Origin: Paenibacillus tepidiphilus
GTDB lineage: Bacteria; Bacillota; Bacilli; Paenibacillales; Paenibacillaceae
DNA length: 64,000 nt
NCBI RefSeq assembly: GCF_008635795.1
Contig: NZ_VWRQ01000004.1
Location: forward strand, 186,001 to 250,000
Direction of reading: 5' to 3'
Below the pieces are notes generated by a model. The model had not been told where the DNA came from. It searched no databases and saw only the letters and a program-made list of their open reading frames with translations. Each line of letters opens with the position of its first letter. Within the stretch, counting starts at the first letter, position 1. Of this stretch, positions 26,099-35,666 are shown piece after piece. The translations under genes and the position numbers were made by a program.

Positions 26099-26995
26099 AT
26101 GGATTTAACATATATGCGTACCTTCCGCGAAGTGGCCAAACGGCAAAGCTTTACCCGGGCCGCCGAGGAGCTGGGTTATGCCCAGTCGAGTGTAACAATG
26201 CAAATTCAGAAGCTGGAGAAGGAATATGGCGTGCCGCTGATTGAACGGCATGGCCGTGCTTTGCGGCTCACGCCGCCCGGCGATGAGCTGCTGAAGCTGT
26301 TCGGGGAGATTCTCGACCTGTATGACCGCTCCAAAGAGACGATTGCCCAGCAGATCGGCGGCACGCTGACAATTGGCACGATTGATTCGCTGGCCGCCTT
26401 CTATTTACCGCCGTTCCTGCAGCAGCTGCGGACGCGTTATCCCGGGCTGAACATCCATCTGCAGACCGAACAGGAGGCTAATCTGGTGGCCAAAATACGT
26501 GACGGCGAAGTGGATATCGGCTTGATGCTGGACCGCAGCACGGCCGATGCAGTGCTCCAGCGGACCGTGATCCGCGACGAGCCGCTGGTGCTGGTGGCGC
26601 CTGCGGGCCACCCTTTGGCCGGAGCGGAGCAGGTAACCCTGCAGGATCTGAATAACTGTGAGCTGATTGTCTCCGAAGAGAGCTGCATCTACCGCAGTCT
26701 GTTCGAGAATCTGTTGAAAGAGCACGGGATCATGTTCCGCATCGGCTTTGAGCTGTCCAATCTGGAGGCGATCAAGCGCTGTGTACGCAACGGTCTGGGC
26801 ATCGCGCTCCTGCCGCGGATCGTAGCCGAGGAGGAGATTGAGCGGGGAACCCTGGCCGAGCTGCCGTTCACCCATCCGGAAATTCACTTCGATCTGCAGC
26901 TCCTGGTCCATCCGAAGAAATGGCATTCATCGCCGCTGGAATACCTGATCCACATGCTGCTGGATGATGCCAAAGCGAAATCGGCCGTGTCATAA
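26099..26995 (+). CDS. LysR family transcriptional regulator
   Basis: The 298-residue protein has the LysR winged helix at residues 1-60 (MDLTYMRTFREVAKRQSFTR, AQSSVTMQIQKLEKE) and a substrate-binding domain after it. It is divergently oriented to the DapA-like aldolase, with 119 bases between the starts containing a T-N11-A palindrome, so it probably controls that gene and itself. The inducer is unknown. ATG 26099 has a GGGTGAGG just upstream. No terminator is evident between it and htpG, but htpG has its own promoter. Confidence 0.9.
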   Translation: MDLTYMRTFREVAKRQSFTRAAEELGYAQSSVTMQIQKLEKEYGVPLIERHGRALRLTPPGDELLKLFGEILDLYDRSKETIAQQIGGTLTIGTIDSLAAFYLPPFLQQLRTRYPGLNIHLQTEQEANLVAKIRDGEVDIGLMLDRSTADAVLQRTVIRDEPLVLVAPAGHPLAGAEQVTLQDLNNCELIVSEESCIYRSLFENLLKEHGIMFRIGFELSNLEAIKRCVRNGLGIALLPRIVAEEEIERGTLAELPFTHPEIHFDLQLLVHPKKWHSSPLEYLIHMLLDDAKAKSAVS

Positions 26996-27039
26996 TTCCC
27001 GGTGCCTAAGGCCAAATGGCACCGCTTAACAACCGGATA

Positions 27040-27069
27040 TTGACAGCTAAATCGGGAATATGGTATATA
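27040..27069 (+). promoter_or_regulatory. Sigma-A promoter for htpG
   Basis: TTGACA (27040-27045), an 18-base spacer and TATATA (27064-27069). The predicted start falls at the edge of the CIRCE element. Confidence 0.65.
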
Positions 27070-27079
27070 AAAGGAAGTG

Positions 27080-27106
27080 TTAGCACTCAGATGAAAGGAG
27101 TGCTAA
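27080..27106. promoter_or_regulatory. CIRCE operator (HrcA binding site) upstream of htpG
   Basis: TTAGCACTC, nine bases, GAGTGCTAA: identical in both arms to the CIRCE consensus. It begins 11 bases after the -10 box and lies 77 bases before the htpG ATG, so HrcA should repress htpG. Confidence 0.95.
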
Positions 27107-27182
27107 TCTTTTTGGACAAGCGACAAGGTTATCTAAGATTAATGAAATGAAACGCTATTTTTGAAGGGAGATTATTTAGTTC

Positions 27183-29060
27183 ATGGCCAAAAAAGAGTTC
27201 AAAGCCGAATCGAAACGATTGCTGGAAATGATGATTAACTCCATCTATACGCAGCGGGAGATATTCCTCCGGGAGCTGATCTCCAACAGCAGCGATGCCA
27301 TCGACAAAATCTATTACAAAGCACTGGCCGACGACAGCCTGGTGTTCAATAAAGAGGATTATTTCATTAAACTGTCCGCGGATAAAGACAGCCGCACGCT
27401 GACAATCTCCGACACAGGGATCGGCATGACTCAGGAAGAGCTGGAGAACAACCTGGGGATTATTGCGAACAGCGGTTCCTTCGCATTCAAGAAGGATAAC
27501 GAAGCGAAGGACGGCCACAACATCATCGGCCAGTTCGGCGTAGGCTTCTACTCCGCATTTATGGTAGCCGACCAGGTAACAGTCATCAGTAAAGCGCTGG
27601 GGAGCGAACAGGCCTTTAAGTGGGAGTCGCAGGGCACGGACGGATATACCATTGAACCGGCTGAGAAGGACGCGGTGGGTACTGATATTATTTTACAGAT
27701 CAAACCGAACACCGAAGAAGACAATTACGATGAATTCCTGGAAGAATACCGCCTGAAGTCGATCATCAAGAAATATTCGGATTTCATCCGCTTCCCGATC
27801 AAGATGGACATCAGCCGCAGCCAGCTGAAGGAAGGCTCTGAGAACGAATACGAGAGCGTTGTGGAAGAGCAGACCGTGAACAGTATGGTTCCGATCTGGC
27901 GCAAGAACAAGAACGAGCTGACTGAAGAGGATTACAACAACTTCTACAACGAGAAGCGCTATGGCTTCGACAAGCCGCTCAAGCATATCCATATCAGTGC
28001 GGATGGCGCTGTAGTGTACAATGCGATTTTGTTCATTCCGGAGAGCACGCCTTTCGATTATTACACCAAGGAGTATGAAAAGGGTCTGGAGCTGTACTCC
28101 AATGGCGTGCTGATTATGAACAAATGCGGCGACCTGCTGCCGGACTATTTCAGCTTCGTTAAAGGGATGGTGGATTCCGAGGATCTGTCCCTCAACATTT
28201 CCCGCGAGCTGCTGCAGCATGACCGCCAGCTGACGCTGATTGCCAAGAACATCAAGAGCAAGATCAAGAGCCAGCTGCTGAGCATGCTGAAGGACGAGCG
28301 TGAGAAATACGAGACATTCTATAAATCGTTCGGCCGCCAGCTGAAATTCGGAGTCTACAACGATTACGGCATGGAGAAGGATACGCTGCAGGATCTGTTG
28401 ATGTTCTACTCCTCCAAGGAGAAGAAGCAGGTCACGCTGGCTGAATATGTAGAAAGAATGCCGGAAGAGCAGAAATTCATCTACTATGCTTCCGGTGACT
28501 CTATTGAACGCATCGAGAAGCTGCCGCAGACGGAGCTGGTGCTCGACAAGGGCTACGAAATTCTGTATTTGACCGACGATATCGACGAATTCGCCATCAA
28601 GATGATCATGTCCTACAAGGAAAAAGAGTTCAAATCCGTATCGAGCGGCGATCTCGGCATTGATGATGCCGACAACAAGCCTTCGGAAGAGGAAGAAAAC
28701 GAGAACAAGGGCTTGTTCGAGGAAATGCAAGGCATTCTGTCCGGCAAAGTGAAGGCGGTCAAAGCCTCCAAGCGTCTGAAATCCCATCCGGTCTGCCTGT
28801 CCGCAGAGGGCGAGCTGTCGATCGAAATGGAGAAGGTGCTGAAGGCGATGCCTAACGGACAAGAAGTACAGGCTGACAAGGTACTGGAAATCAACATTAA
28901 CCATGATGTCTTCAAATCCCTGAAGGCCGCCGCCGAAGGCGACAAGGAGAAGCTGAGCCTGTACACCAACCTCTTGTACAATCAGGCGCTGCTGATCGAA
29001 GGTCTCCAGGTGGGCGATCCGGTACAGTTCACCAACGATATTTGCAAAATTATGGTTTAA
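27183..29060 (+). CDS. htpG: Chaperone HtpG (bacterial Hsp90)
   Basis: The 625-residue HtpG has the GHKL ATP-binding domain with [12 protein letters not shown] (near residue 33), DTGIGM (near 79), ANSGS (near 98) and GQFGVGFYS (near 118), then middle and dimerisation domains. It is a cytosolic ATP-dependent chaperone for late folding and stress protection. ATG 27183 follows AAGGGAGATT. The upstream CIRCE places it in the HrcA regulon, unlike B. subtilis, where htpG is HrcA-independent. It is monocistronic, with a terminator after it. Confidence 0.97.
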   Translation: MAKKEFKAESKRLLEMMINSIYTQREIFLRELISNSSDAIDKIYYKALADDSLVFNKEDYFIKLSADKDSRTLTISDTGIGMTQEELENNLGIIANSGSFAFKKDNEAKDGHNIIGQFGVGFYSAFMVADQVTVISKALGSEQAFKWESQGTDGYTIEPAEKDAVGTDIILQIKPNTEEDNYDEFLEEYRLKSIIKKYSDFIRFPIKMDISRSQLKEGSENEYESVVEEQTVNSMVPIWRKNKNELTEEDYNNFYNEKRYGFDKPLKHIHISADGAVVYNAILFIPESTPFDYYTKEYEKGLELYSNGVLIMNKCGDLLPDYFSFVKGMVDSEDLSLNISRELLQHDRQLTLIAKNIKSKIKSQLLSMLKDEREKYETFYKSFGRQLKFGVYNDYGMEKDTLQDLLMFYSSKEKKQVTLAEYVERMPEEQKFIYYASGDSIERIEKLPQTELVLDKGYEILYLTDDIDEFAIKMIMSYKEKEFKSVSSGDLGIDDADNKPSEEEENENKGLFEEMQGILSGKVKAVKASKRLKSHPVCLSAEGELSIEMEKVLKAMPNGQEVQADKVLEININHDVFKSLKAAAEGDKEKLSLYTNLLYNQALLIEGLQVGDPVQFTNDICKIMV

Positions 29061-29090
29061 GCTTCGGCCTGCAAGCAGCCAAGCGCAATA

Positions 29091-29128
29091 GAGCCCGCCT
29101 CCGGTGCTGTCCGGGGCGGGCTCTTTGG
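29091..29128 (+). terminator. Intrinsic terminator after htpG
   Basis: GAGCCCGCC (29091-29099) pairs with GGCGGGCTC (29115-29123) and is followed by three T. Confidence 0.7.
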
Positions 29129-29154
29129 TGTGCGGAGATTCAGGCGAAGCATAT

Positions 29155-30024
29155 TTATGGCCCGGCGAAGCTGTCAATGAACCGCTTGGCCAGCGAGGAC
29201 AAATACTTGTCCTTGTTCCAGACCGCCGCTACCCGGGTGACCAGAGATTCGCAGCGGATCTCCTTGGCGACCAGATTGCCGTTGCCGGCAAGTCCGAAGG
29301 CCGACTTCGGAATCAGCCCGATGCCCAGGCCGGCGTTGGCCCAGTGCAGCGTGGTGCGGGCGTCGTCGTTCATGCAGAAGAACTCCGGGTCAAAGCCGTT
29401 CGTAAGGCAGGTCTCGCGGATCAGCTGCTCGAATCTGCGGTAGATTATCAGCGGCCGCTGCTTCAGCTCGCCCAGCTCAATGGCGGTCCGGCCGCCCGTC
29501 CAGTCGTCATCCGGCGTCATTACGGCGATCATCGGCTCGGCCCTGACATACCGGCATTCCAGGCCCGCGCTGTTGAAGGGGGTGCGGACAATGCCGACTT
29601 CAACAATTCCTTTGGCCAGCAAATCCAGAATCCGGTAAGTATTGCCTTCATGGATGGCGAATTTGACCCCGGAGTATTCTTTATGGAATTCAAAAAGCCG
29701 GTCCTGCAGCAGTGTCGCTGCGGAGGAAGAGACGGTGCCGATGGACAGGGTGCCACGTATTCCCTTAACCAGATCCCCCAGCTCGCGTGCAGTGGAGTCG
29801 GCCATTTCCAGAATCTGCTGGGCCCGCTCGCGCAGAAGCAGCCCGGCGTCAGTAAGCTGGATGCTGCGCGGGCCGCGCTCCACCAGCTTGACGCCAAGCT
29901 CATCCTCCAGCTGCTTCAGCTGCTGGCTGAGCGGAGGCTGGGCCATCTGCAGCTTGCGCGCCGCCGAGGTGATTTGCCCTTCCTCGGCAATCGCCAGGAA
30001 ATATTTTAACTGCCGGATGTCCAT
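29155..30024 (-). CDS. LysR family transcriptional regulator
   Basis: The 289-residue protein has the LysR helix-turn-helix (MDIRQLKYFLAIAEEGQIT, AQPPLSQQLKQLEDE) and a LysR substrate-binding domain (GTLSIGTVSSSA). It resembles regulators of the CynR/CatM-like group by its MAQPPLSQQLKQLE recognition helix, but the ligand is unknown. It is divergent from the ABC exporter at 30185, with 160 bases between the starts, so control of that exporter is plausible. The ATG has AGAGGA about nine bases upstream on the minus strand. It is convergent with htpG. Confidence 0.9.
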   Translation of the reverse strand: MDIRQLKYFLAIAEEGQITSAARKLQMAQPPLSQQLKQLEDELGVKLVERGPRSIQLTDAGLLLRERAQQILEMADSTARELGDLVKGIRGTLSIGTVSSSAATLLQDRLFEFHKEYSGVKFAIHEGNTYRILDLLAKGIVEVGIVRTPFNSAGLECRYVRAEPMIAVMTPDDDWTGGRTAIELGELKQRPLIIYRRFEQLIRETCLTNGFDPEFFCMNDDARTTLHWANAGLGIGLIPKSAFGLAGNGNLVAKEIRCESLVTRVAAVWNKDKYLSSLAKRFIDSFAGP

Positions 30025-30053
30025 GGAGAAATCCTCTTTTCGTCAATTTTGAG

Positions 30054-30068
30054 ATATGAAATACATAT
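30054..30068. promoter_or_regulatory. LysR-type operator between the regulator and the ABC exporter
   Basis: ATATGAAATACATAT contains inverted ATATG/CATAT arms and a T-N11-A core. It lies 30 bases upstream of the regulator start, a usual autoregulatory position. Confidence 0.45.
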
Positions 30069-30184
30069 GGAAGTGATACGAAAGCAATATTATTAATATG
30101 TAACAGGATATGACATAATCATAACGGGTGTTTACCGGAAAAGCCAGAAGAGGAATACAACAACAATGTAAGGTGAGGATGCTT

Positions 30185-31921
30185 GTGTTTAAAATTGCCG
30201 CGTTTCTAAAACCCTACCGGAAGGAGGTCATTCTTGGTCCGCTCTTTAAGCTGCTGGAAGCGATTCTTGAGCTGCTGCTTCCTACTGTCGTCGCCTTGAT
30301 CGTCAATAACGGCATCGGGCAGCAGGACAGTGCGTATGTGTACAAGATGGGCGGAGTGATGCTGCTGATGTCGCTGCTCGGCTTCGGCAGTTCAATGATT
30401 TGCCAGCATTATGCCGCCAGAGCCTCGCAGGGCTTCGGCACTTCGCTGCGCAATAAGCTGTTCGCCCATGTCTCCACGCTGTCCTGGGCCGAGCTGGACC
30501 GCTTAGGGACGCCTTCGCTGATCAACCGCATTACTAGTGATGTGAACCAGCTGCAGGTGGCGGTGGCGATGCTGATCCGGCTTGTCGTCCGTGCTCCGTT
30601 CATCTGCATCGGCGCGATTATCATGGCGATGATCCTTGATTTCCGGCTGTCGCTGATTCTGCTGGCGGCCGCGCCGGTGTTCGGCATTATTCTGTATTTC
30701 ATTATCACCCGCAGCTCGCCGCTGTACCGTAAATACCAGCAGAAGCTGGACGGCCTCGCCCAGGTGCTGAGCGAGAATCTGTCCGGTGTCCGCGTGATCC
30801 GCGCGTTTGCCAAGGGTCGCCGCGAGAAGCAGCGCTTTGACGCCGCTTCGGATGATCTCACGGCGACGGCGATCCGCGTCGGACGCATCGCCGCCTGGCT
30901 GAGCCCGATGACCACAGTGGTTGTCAACGCGGCGATTATTGCTATCCTGTGGGCTGGCGGTATCCGGATTGAGGCCGGCTCGCTTTCACAAGGGGAGATT
31001 ATCGCTTTTATCAACTATGTGACACAGATTCTGCTGGCGCTCATTGTCGTCTCCAATCTGGTCATTCTCTTCACGAAAGCCGCTTCTTCAGCGGCGCGCG
31101 TCAATCAAGTGCTGGCTACGCTGCCGTCCGTGCAGGACAACGCCAGCCCCGCTATAGCGGCGGCTGATGCCCAGGCACCGGCCATCTCCTTCGAGCATGT
31201 CTCCTTCCGGTATCATGCCACGGGTGAGCTGGCGCTGCAGGATGTAACGGTGAGCATCGGGCGCGGGCAAACGGTCGGCATTATCGGCAGTACGGGTTCG
31301 GGTAAATCGACATTTATCAATCTGATTGCGCGTTTCTATGATGCTGTGGAGGGAAAGGTGAAGCTGGGCGGCCGCGATGTGCGTGAGTACACACTGGAGA
31401 GGCTGCGGGGCCGGATTGGTCTGGTACCTCAGAAAGCGCTGCTGTTCACCGGCACGATTGCCGACAATATCCGCTGGGGCAAGCCGGATGCCACACCGGA
31501 GGAGCTGCGGCAGGCCGCTGCCGTTGCCCAGGCGGAGGAGTTCATCCTGAAGGCTCCGCAAGGATGGGAGACCCCTGTGGCACGGGGCGGGCAGAATCTG
31601 TCCGGCGGGCAGCGGCAGCGGCTGACGATAGCCCGCGCCGTGGTAGGGCATCCGGAGATTCTGATTCTGGATGACTCGGCCAGCGCGCTTGATTTCGCGA
31701 CAGACGCCGCGCTGCGCCGCGCGCTGAAGGAATATAGCACGGAGATGACCGTTCTGCTGGTGTCCCAGCGGGTCAGCACTGTGAGGCAAGCAGACCGGAT
31801 TATCGTATTCGAAGAAGGGCGGATCGCCGGTACCGGCAGTCATGAGGAGCTGCTGGAGACCTGCGCGGAGTACCGGGAAATCTGCGCATCGCAGCTGTCC
31901 GCCGGGGAGGTGCAGGGATGA
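30185..31921 (+). CDS. ABC exporter half-transporter, degenerate ATP-site subunit
   Basis: This 578-residue fusion of a six-helix membrane domain and an ATPase domain has Walker A GSTGSGKST near residue 367, Q-loop LVPQK, signature NLSGGQRQR, and Walker B LILDDSAS. The residue after the Walker B Asp is Asp rather than the catalytic Glu (near residue 497), so this half contributes the degenerate site of a heterodimer. GTG 30185 is chosen because AGGTGAGG (30171-30178) abuts the ATG at 30179 but spaces the GTG by six, and family members begin there. The partner gene overlaps by four bases. Substrate unknown; multidrug or peptide export is typical of such pairs. Confidence 0.9.
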   Translation: MFKIAAFLKPYRKEVILGPLFKLLEAILELLLPTVVALIVNNGIGQQDSAYVYKMGGVMLLMSLLGFGSSMICQHYAARASQGFGTSLRNKLFAHVSTLSWAELDRLGTPSLINRITSDVNQLQVAVAMLIRLVVRAPFICIGAIIMAMILDFRLSLILLAAAPVFGIILYFIITRSSPLYRKYQQKLDGLAQVLSENLSGVRVIRAFAKGRREKQRFDAASDDLTATAIRVGRIAAWLSPMTTVVVNAAIIAILWAGGIRIEAGSLSQGEIIAFINYVTQILLALIVVSNLVILFTKAASSAARVNQVLATLPSVQDNASPAIAAADAQAPAISFEHVSFRYHATGELALQDVTVSIGRGQTVGIIGSTGSGKSTFINLIARFYDAVEGKVKLGGRDVREYTLERLRGRIGLVPQKALLFTGTIADNIRWGKPDATPEELRQAAAVAQAEEFILKAPQGWETPVARGGQNLSGGQRQRLTIARAVVGHPEILILDDSASALDFATDAALRRALKEYSTEMTVLLVSQRVSTVRQADRIIVFEEGRIAGTGSHEELLETCAEYREICASQLSAGEVQG

Positions 31922-33660
31922 ATAGTACAGCAGCAATCTGGAAACGCATATTGCTCTATACGCGGCAGGAGCGAAAATTCGCCGTAGCGGCATCCGTCAG
32001 CGCCGTCATCAGCGTGATTGCCAGCCTTATCGGCCCGCTGCTGATCGGGCGGGCGATTGACCGGATGCTTGGCCCCGGGCGGGTGGAGTATCCGGCGATA
32101 TTTCGCATTCTGCTGATTCTGGGTGCGGTGTATCTGGTCGGCAGCCTGTTCGGCTGGCTGCTGACCTATTATACAAACCGGATCGCGTACAAGACGGTGT
32201 ATGAGCTGCGCCGGGAGCTGTTCGACAAGCTGGAGGCACTTCCGCTGAAGTTCCATGACAATCATCCGCAGGGCGACAGCATCAGCAGGTTCGTTAATGA
32301 CATGGACGCCGTCTCGGATGGTCTCCTGCAGGGCTTCTCCACGCTGCTGACCGGCATTGTGACGATCTTTGGCGCAATCGGACTGATGCTGTATATCAGT
32401 CCGGTGATGACCATAGTCGTGCTGCTCTCCGCCCCCGCCGCTTATTATGTGGCGCGCTTCATTACGAAGCGCTCCCAGAAGTTGTTCCGTGAGCAGGCCA
32501 AGATTCTCGGCGGACTGAACGGGTACGTGGAGGAGGTCGTCGGCGGACAGAAGGTGGTGCAGGCTTTCCGTTACGAAGACCGTACGTATGCTGCGTTCTC
32601 CCAGCGTAACAGCGAATTGTACGAGACGGGAGTTAAAGCTCAGTTCTACGGCTCGCTGGCGAATCCGTCGACGCGCCTTGTCAACAATATCACCTTTTCT
32701 GTAATTGCGATGTTCGGGAGCGCCTTGGTCATAGCGGGACATTTCTCAGTCGGCGACCTGTCCAGCTTCCTGATTTATTCCAATCTGTTCGCCAAGCCGT
32801 TCAACGAGATTACCGGTGTGCTTACTCAATTGCAGGCGGCGACGGCTTCCGGGCAGCGGATCTTCGCCATTCTGGATCTGCCGGAAGAGACGCCGGACGC
32901 CCCGCAGGCGCCGGTGCCTGCGGCGAAGCAGAGCGCCGTCACCTTCGAACATGTCAGCTTTGCTTATGAAGCCGAGCGGCCATTGATCCGCGATTTCAGC
33001 CTGGAAGTACCGCCGGGCACACGGGTCGCCATCGTCGGCCAGACCGGTGCGGGCAAGACGACGCTGGTCAACCTGCTGATGCGGTTCTACGAGGTAGACA
33101 GCGGGGCCATCCGGCTGGACGGCGTGGACATCAGGGAATTCAGCAGGGACAGCCTGCGGCGCAACTTCGGGATGGTGCTGCAGGATACGTGGCTCTTCGG
33201 CGGCAGTATCCGTGACAACATTGCCTACGGCAAGCCGGAGGCTACGGATGAGGAAGTCATTGCGGCCGCCAAGGCGGCGAATGCCCACAGCTTCATCAAA
33301 CGGCTGCCAGAAGGCTACGCGACGGTGATTTCCGCCGCCGGCGACAATCTGTCCCAAGGGCAGAAGCAGCTGCTCACCATCGCCCGGGTCATGCTGGCTG
33401 ACCCGCCGATGCTCATTCTGGACGAAGCGACCAGCAGCATTGATACCTTGACGGAGATCCGTATCCAGAAGGCGTTCCTGACGATGATATACGGACGGAC
33501 CAGCTTCGTGATCGCTCACCGGCTGTCCACGATCCGCGAAGCTGACATCATCCTGTTTATGAAGGATGGGGATATTGTCGAAAGCGGCACCCATGAGCAG
33601 CTGCTCGCTGCCGGAGGTTATTACGCCGGACTGTATAACAGCCAATTTGCGGCGGTGTAA
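31918..33660 (+). CDS. ABC exporter half-transporter, catalytic subunit
   Basis: This 580-residue partner starts within the stop of the previous gene (ATGA overlap). It has a six-helix transmembrane domain and an ATPase domain with Walker A GQTGAGKTT near residue 375, signature NLSQGQKQ near residue 477 (the second Gly of LSGGQ is replaced by Gln), and Walker B MLILDEATS with the catalytic Glu intact. The complementary pattern of the two halves is that of YfiBC/BmrCD-like heterodimeric exporters with one active and one degenerate ATP site. It is probably controlled with its partner by the divergent LysR regulator. Confidence 0.92.
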   Translation: MNSTAAIWKRILLYTRQERKFAVAASVSAVISVIASLIGPLLIGRAIDRMLGPGRVEYPAIFRILLILGAVYLVGSLFGWLLTYYTNRIAYKTVYELRRELFDKLEALPLKFHDNHPQGDSISRFVNDMDAVSDGLLQGFSTLLTGIVTIFGAIGLMLYISPVMTIVVLLSAPAAYYVARFITKRSQKLFREQAKILGGLNGYVEEVVGGQKVVQAFRYEDRTYAAFSQRNSELYETGVKAQFYGSLANPSTRLVNNITFSVIAMFGSALVIAGHFSVGDLSSFLIYSNLFAKPFNEITGVLTQLQAATASGQRIFAILDLPEETPDAPQAPVPAAKQSAVTFEHVSFAYEAERPLIRDFSLEVPPGTRVAIVGQTGAGKTTLVNLLMRFYEVDSGAIRLDGVDIREFSRDSLRRNFGMVLQDTWLFGGSIRDNIAYGKPEATDEEVIAAAKAANAHSFIKRLPEGYATVISAAGDNLSQGQKQLLTIARVMLADPPMLILDEATSSIDTLTEIRIQKAFLTMIYGRTSFVIAHRLSTIREADIILFMKDGDIVESGTHEQLLAAGGYYAGLYNSQFAAV

Positions 33661-33711
33661 ACGGCTGATAGCTCGTCATGGTTAGGGCGGGCGGTATAAT
33701 TCTGGTAGTGG

Positions 33712-33739
33712 ACAAACACCCGCAGCGGCGGGTGTTTGT
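33712..33739 (+). terminator. Hairpin after the ABC exporter operon
   Basis: ACAAACACCCGC and GCGGGTGTTTGT form a perfect 12-bp stem around AGCG. T residues after it are few. The rest of the 297-base gap up to the Sfp gene holds no convincing gene. Confidence 0.55.
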
Positions 33740-33957
33740 TCGTATCCAAGGGTACACAGCTCATAAACAGGATTCGGAAGCTGTGTCAACGATGTATTTA
33801 ATTGACAGCCTTCAATACGATGGATATTATTTCCGGGTAAGCACGGTTAAGCCTGCGCAAGATACGCCAGGTTTGCTGTGCATACAACGCGTGCTGTGCG
33901 TAATTCATTCCGGCCAGCCGCGGGGCTCAATACTGGTTGTTGATAAAGGAGAGCAGG

Positions 33958-34632
33958 ATGAAGATTTATGGCGTCAACCTGGCGGAGCAGCTGCAACATG
34001 AATTTCCGCTGGAGCAGTGGCTGGAGCTTCTCTCTGCGGAGCGGCGGGACTCCCTTTGCAGATTCAAGCGGTGGAGTGACCGGTTGCGTTCGTTCACCGG
34101 GGAATGCCTGATCCGCAATCTGGCCGGCGCTTACCTGGGCTGCCGTCCCAGTGAAGTGCGGATTGCCAAAGAGAGCGGCGGGGGCAAGCCGGTGTTGCCT
34201 TATGCCGGGATGCACTTCAATGTTTCCCACTCGGGAGAATGGGTGGTCTGCGCAATCGACCGCTGTCCGGTCGGCATCGATGTGGAAGAGATCAAACCGA
34301 TTGATCTCGGCATTGCCGAGAGGTTTTTCTCCGCAGATGAATATAAAGCCTTGCTCACAGAACCTGCAGACAGGCAGATCGAAATGTTCTATGAGCTGTG
34401 GACGCTTAAGGAAAGCTATTTGAAGCAGAATGGCCAGGGACTGTCCGGGGGGCTGGATTCTTTTACAGTCACGAGGAACGGTAGCGGCTACAATGAAGTG
34501 AGCGGGCAATGCTTCTTCCGGCTATACGAGGTGGATTCGCGGTACAAGCTGTCCGTATGCGCAAACCATACAGAGTTTCCGCAGGAGGTCATCCGGCTGC
34601 CGCTGGACCATCTGCTGCAGGAATTCAGGTAA
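33958..34632 (+). CDS. Sfp-type 4'-phosphopantetheinyl transferase
   Basis: The 224-residue enzyme transfers the phosphopantetheine arm from CoA to carrier proteins of fatty acid, polyketide or nonribosomal peptide synthesis. The magnesium-binding residues Asp108, Glu110 (VGIDVEEI) and Glu152 (WTLKESYLK) match Asp107, Glu109 and Glu151 of B. subtilis Sfp, and 224 residues is also the Sfp length. ATG 33958 follows AAAGGAGAG. No synthetase or carrier-protein gene is visible in this window, so its clients are elsewhere. A terminator follows. Confidence 0.93.
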   Translation: MKIYGVNLAEQLQHEFPLEQWLELLSAERRDSLCRFKRWSDRLRSFTGECLIRNLAGAYLGCRPSEVRIAKESGGGKPVLPYAGMHFNVSHSGEWVVCAIDRCPVGIDVEEIKPIDLGIAERFFSADEYKALLTEPADRQIEMFYELWTLKESYLKQNGQGLSGGLDSFTVTRNGSGYNEVSGQCFFRLYEVDSRYKLSVCANHTEFPQEVIRLPLDHLLQEFR

Positions 34633-34674
34633 CTTGAATGATGCATGAATATCTGTTCGTCTGCCAAGATAAAA

Positions 34675-34712
34675 GAAAGCTGCCTCCGATATCCCGGAAG
34701 CAGCTTCTTTTT
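34675..34712 (+). terminator. Intrinsic terminator after the Sfp-type gene
   Basis: GAAAGCTGC pairs with GCAGCTTC (one bulge), with an inner TCCG/CGGA stem, and is followed by T5. Confidence 0.75.
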
Positions 34713-34799
34713 CGCTCAGTCATGTAAATTACCCATCCACTAAACCAGTGCTTGGCTGACTTACCGCTGATTACTTTGATACATCCCGGCTTGTCCTTT

Positions 34800-35666
34800 T
34801 CATTGCTTGCCGGTATTAGGACGCGTATCCTGAATCATATGAATGCGCATCTCTCCCGGCGTACACCCGTAGGTCTTGCGGAAGAGGCGGATGAAATAGC
34901 TGCTCTCCATGCCCAGATTAAGGGCAATATCCTGAATGGGCAGCTCGGGGTTCTCCTCCATCAGCTGCAGCGCCCGGGTTAACCGCAGATTCTGCAGATA
35001 CTTATGAGGTGTGACCCCGAATTCCTGAAGGAATAAACGCTGGAAATGCTGTACGGAATACCCGACGGCAGCGGCCAGATTGGCCACGAGCAGCGGTTCG
35101 GTATAATGGGTATTAATCAGGCTGACGGCCTGCTGCAGCGCTTCGTTGCGGACGGTCCCGGCCTCTTGGCGCTCAGGGGCGCCTGATGTCTGTTCACAGG
35201 GGCGCAGCAGCAGCAGCAGCCGGTAGAGTAACACGGATAGCTCGGACTGGCCCGTATTCTGACCGTTCGCCTTATGCCAGAGGTCGCCGATGGCCTCCCA
35301 GCATTCGCTAAAGTCAGCAGCCAGATAAGGCGAAGAGGGCAGCATCCCGAGAGTATCCAGCACCGGCGAAGCTTCCCGGCCATGGATGCCGATAAAGCCG
35401 ACCCGCCACGGCTGATGCGACAGCGGATAATATTCATGGCCGCGGTCGGGAGGGAAGGCGAATACCATTCCCGGACCCAGCGCGGTTTCACTTCCGTCCA
35501 CCAGATCGCGGAACAAGCCCTGTCCGCTGTGAATCAGAAATACCTGATGCACCGGAAAACCGCCGGGACGGACATGATGATACTGAATGTGGCGGCCTAC
35601 GGAGTATGGATACAGAGGGAGTTCACCGGAGCTGCGCGGCAGCTCCACCAGCGAGAACGGTAGCAT
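34800..35666 (-). CDS. AraC family regulator
   Basis: The 288-residue protein has an N-terminal cupin-like sugar-binding domain (HHVRPGGFPVHQVFLIHSGQG) and a C-terminal AraC DNA-binding domain with two helix-turn-helix units (from about LVANLAAAVGYSVQHFQRLF to GMESSYFIRLFRKTYG). It is divergent from the GH42 beta-galactosidase, with 187 bases between starts, so it most likely activates that gene in response to a galactoside or related sugar. The ATG has GAGGTG eight bases upstream on the minus strand. Confidence 0.9.
   Translation of the reverse strand: MLPFSLVELPRSSGELPLYPYSVGRHIQYHHVRPGGFPVHQVFLIHSGQGLFRDLVDGSETALGPGMVFAFPPDRGHEYYPLSHQPWRVGFIGIHGREASPVLDTLGMLPSSPYLAADFSECWEAIGDLWHKANGQNTGQSELSVLLYRLLLLLRPCEQTSGAPERQEAGTVRNEALQQAVSLINTHYTEPLLVANLAAAVGYSVQHFQRLFLQEFGVTPHKYLQNLRLTRALQLMEENPELPIQDIALNLGMESSYFIRLFRKTYGCTPGEMRIHMIQDTRPNTGKQ

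Noticed and set aside
27693..29177. A 494-codon minus-strand frame opposite htpG
   Set aside because: It has no family resemblance or start signal and mirrors the codon pattern of htpG.
33678..34001. A 107-codon plus-strand frame between the ABC exporter and the Sfp gene
   Set aside because: It overlaps the Sfp start, spans a terminator-like hairpin and has no ribosome site.
33958..34632. A secondary-metabolite cluster around the Sfp-type gene
   Set aside because: No synthetase, carrier or tailoring gene is nearby; the ABC exporter alone does not make a cluster.
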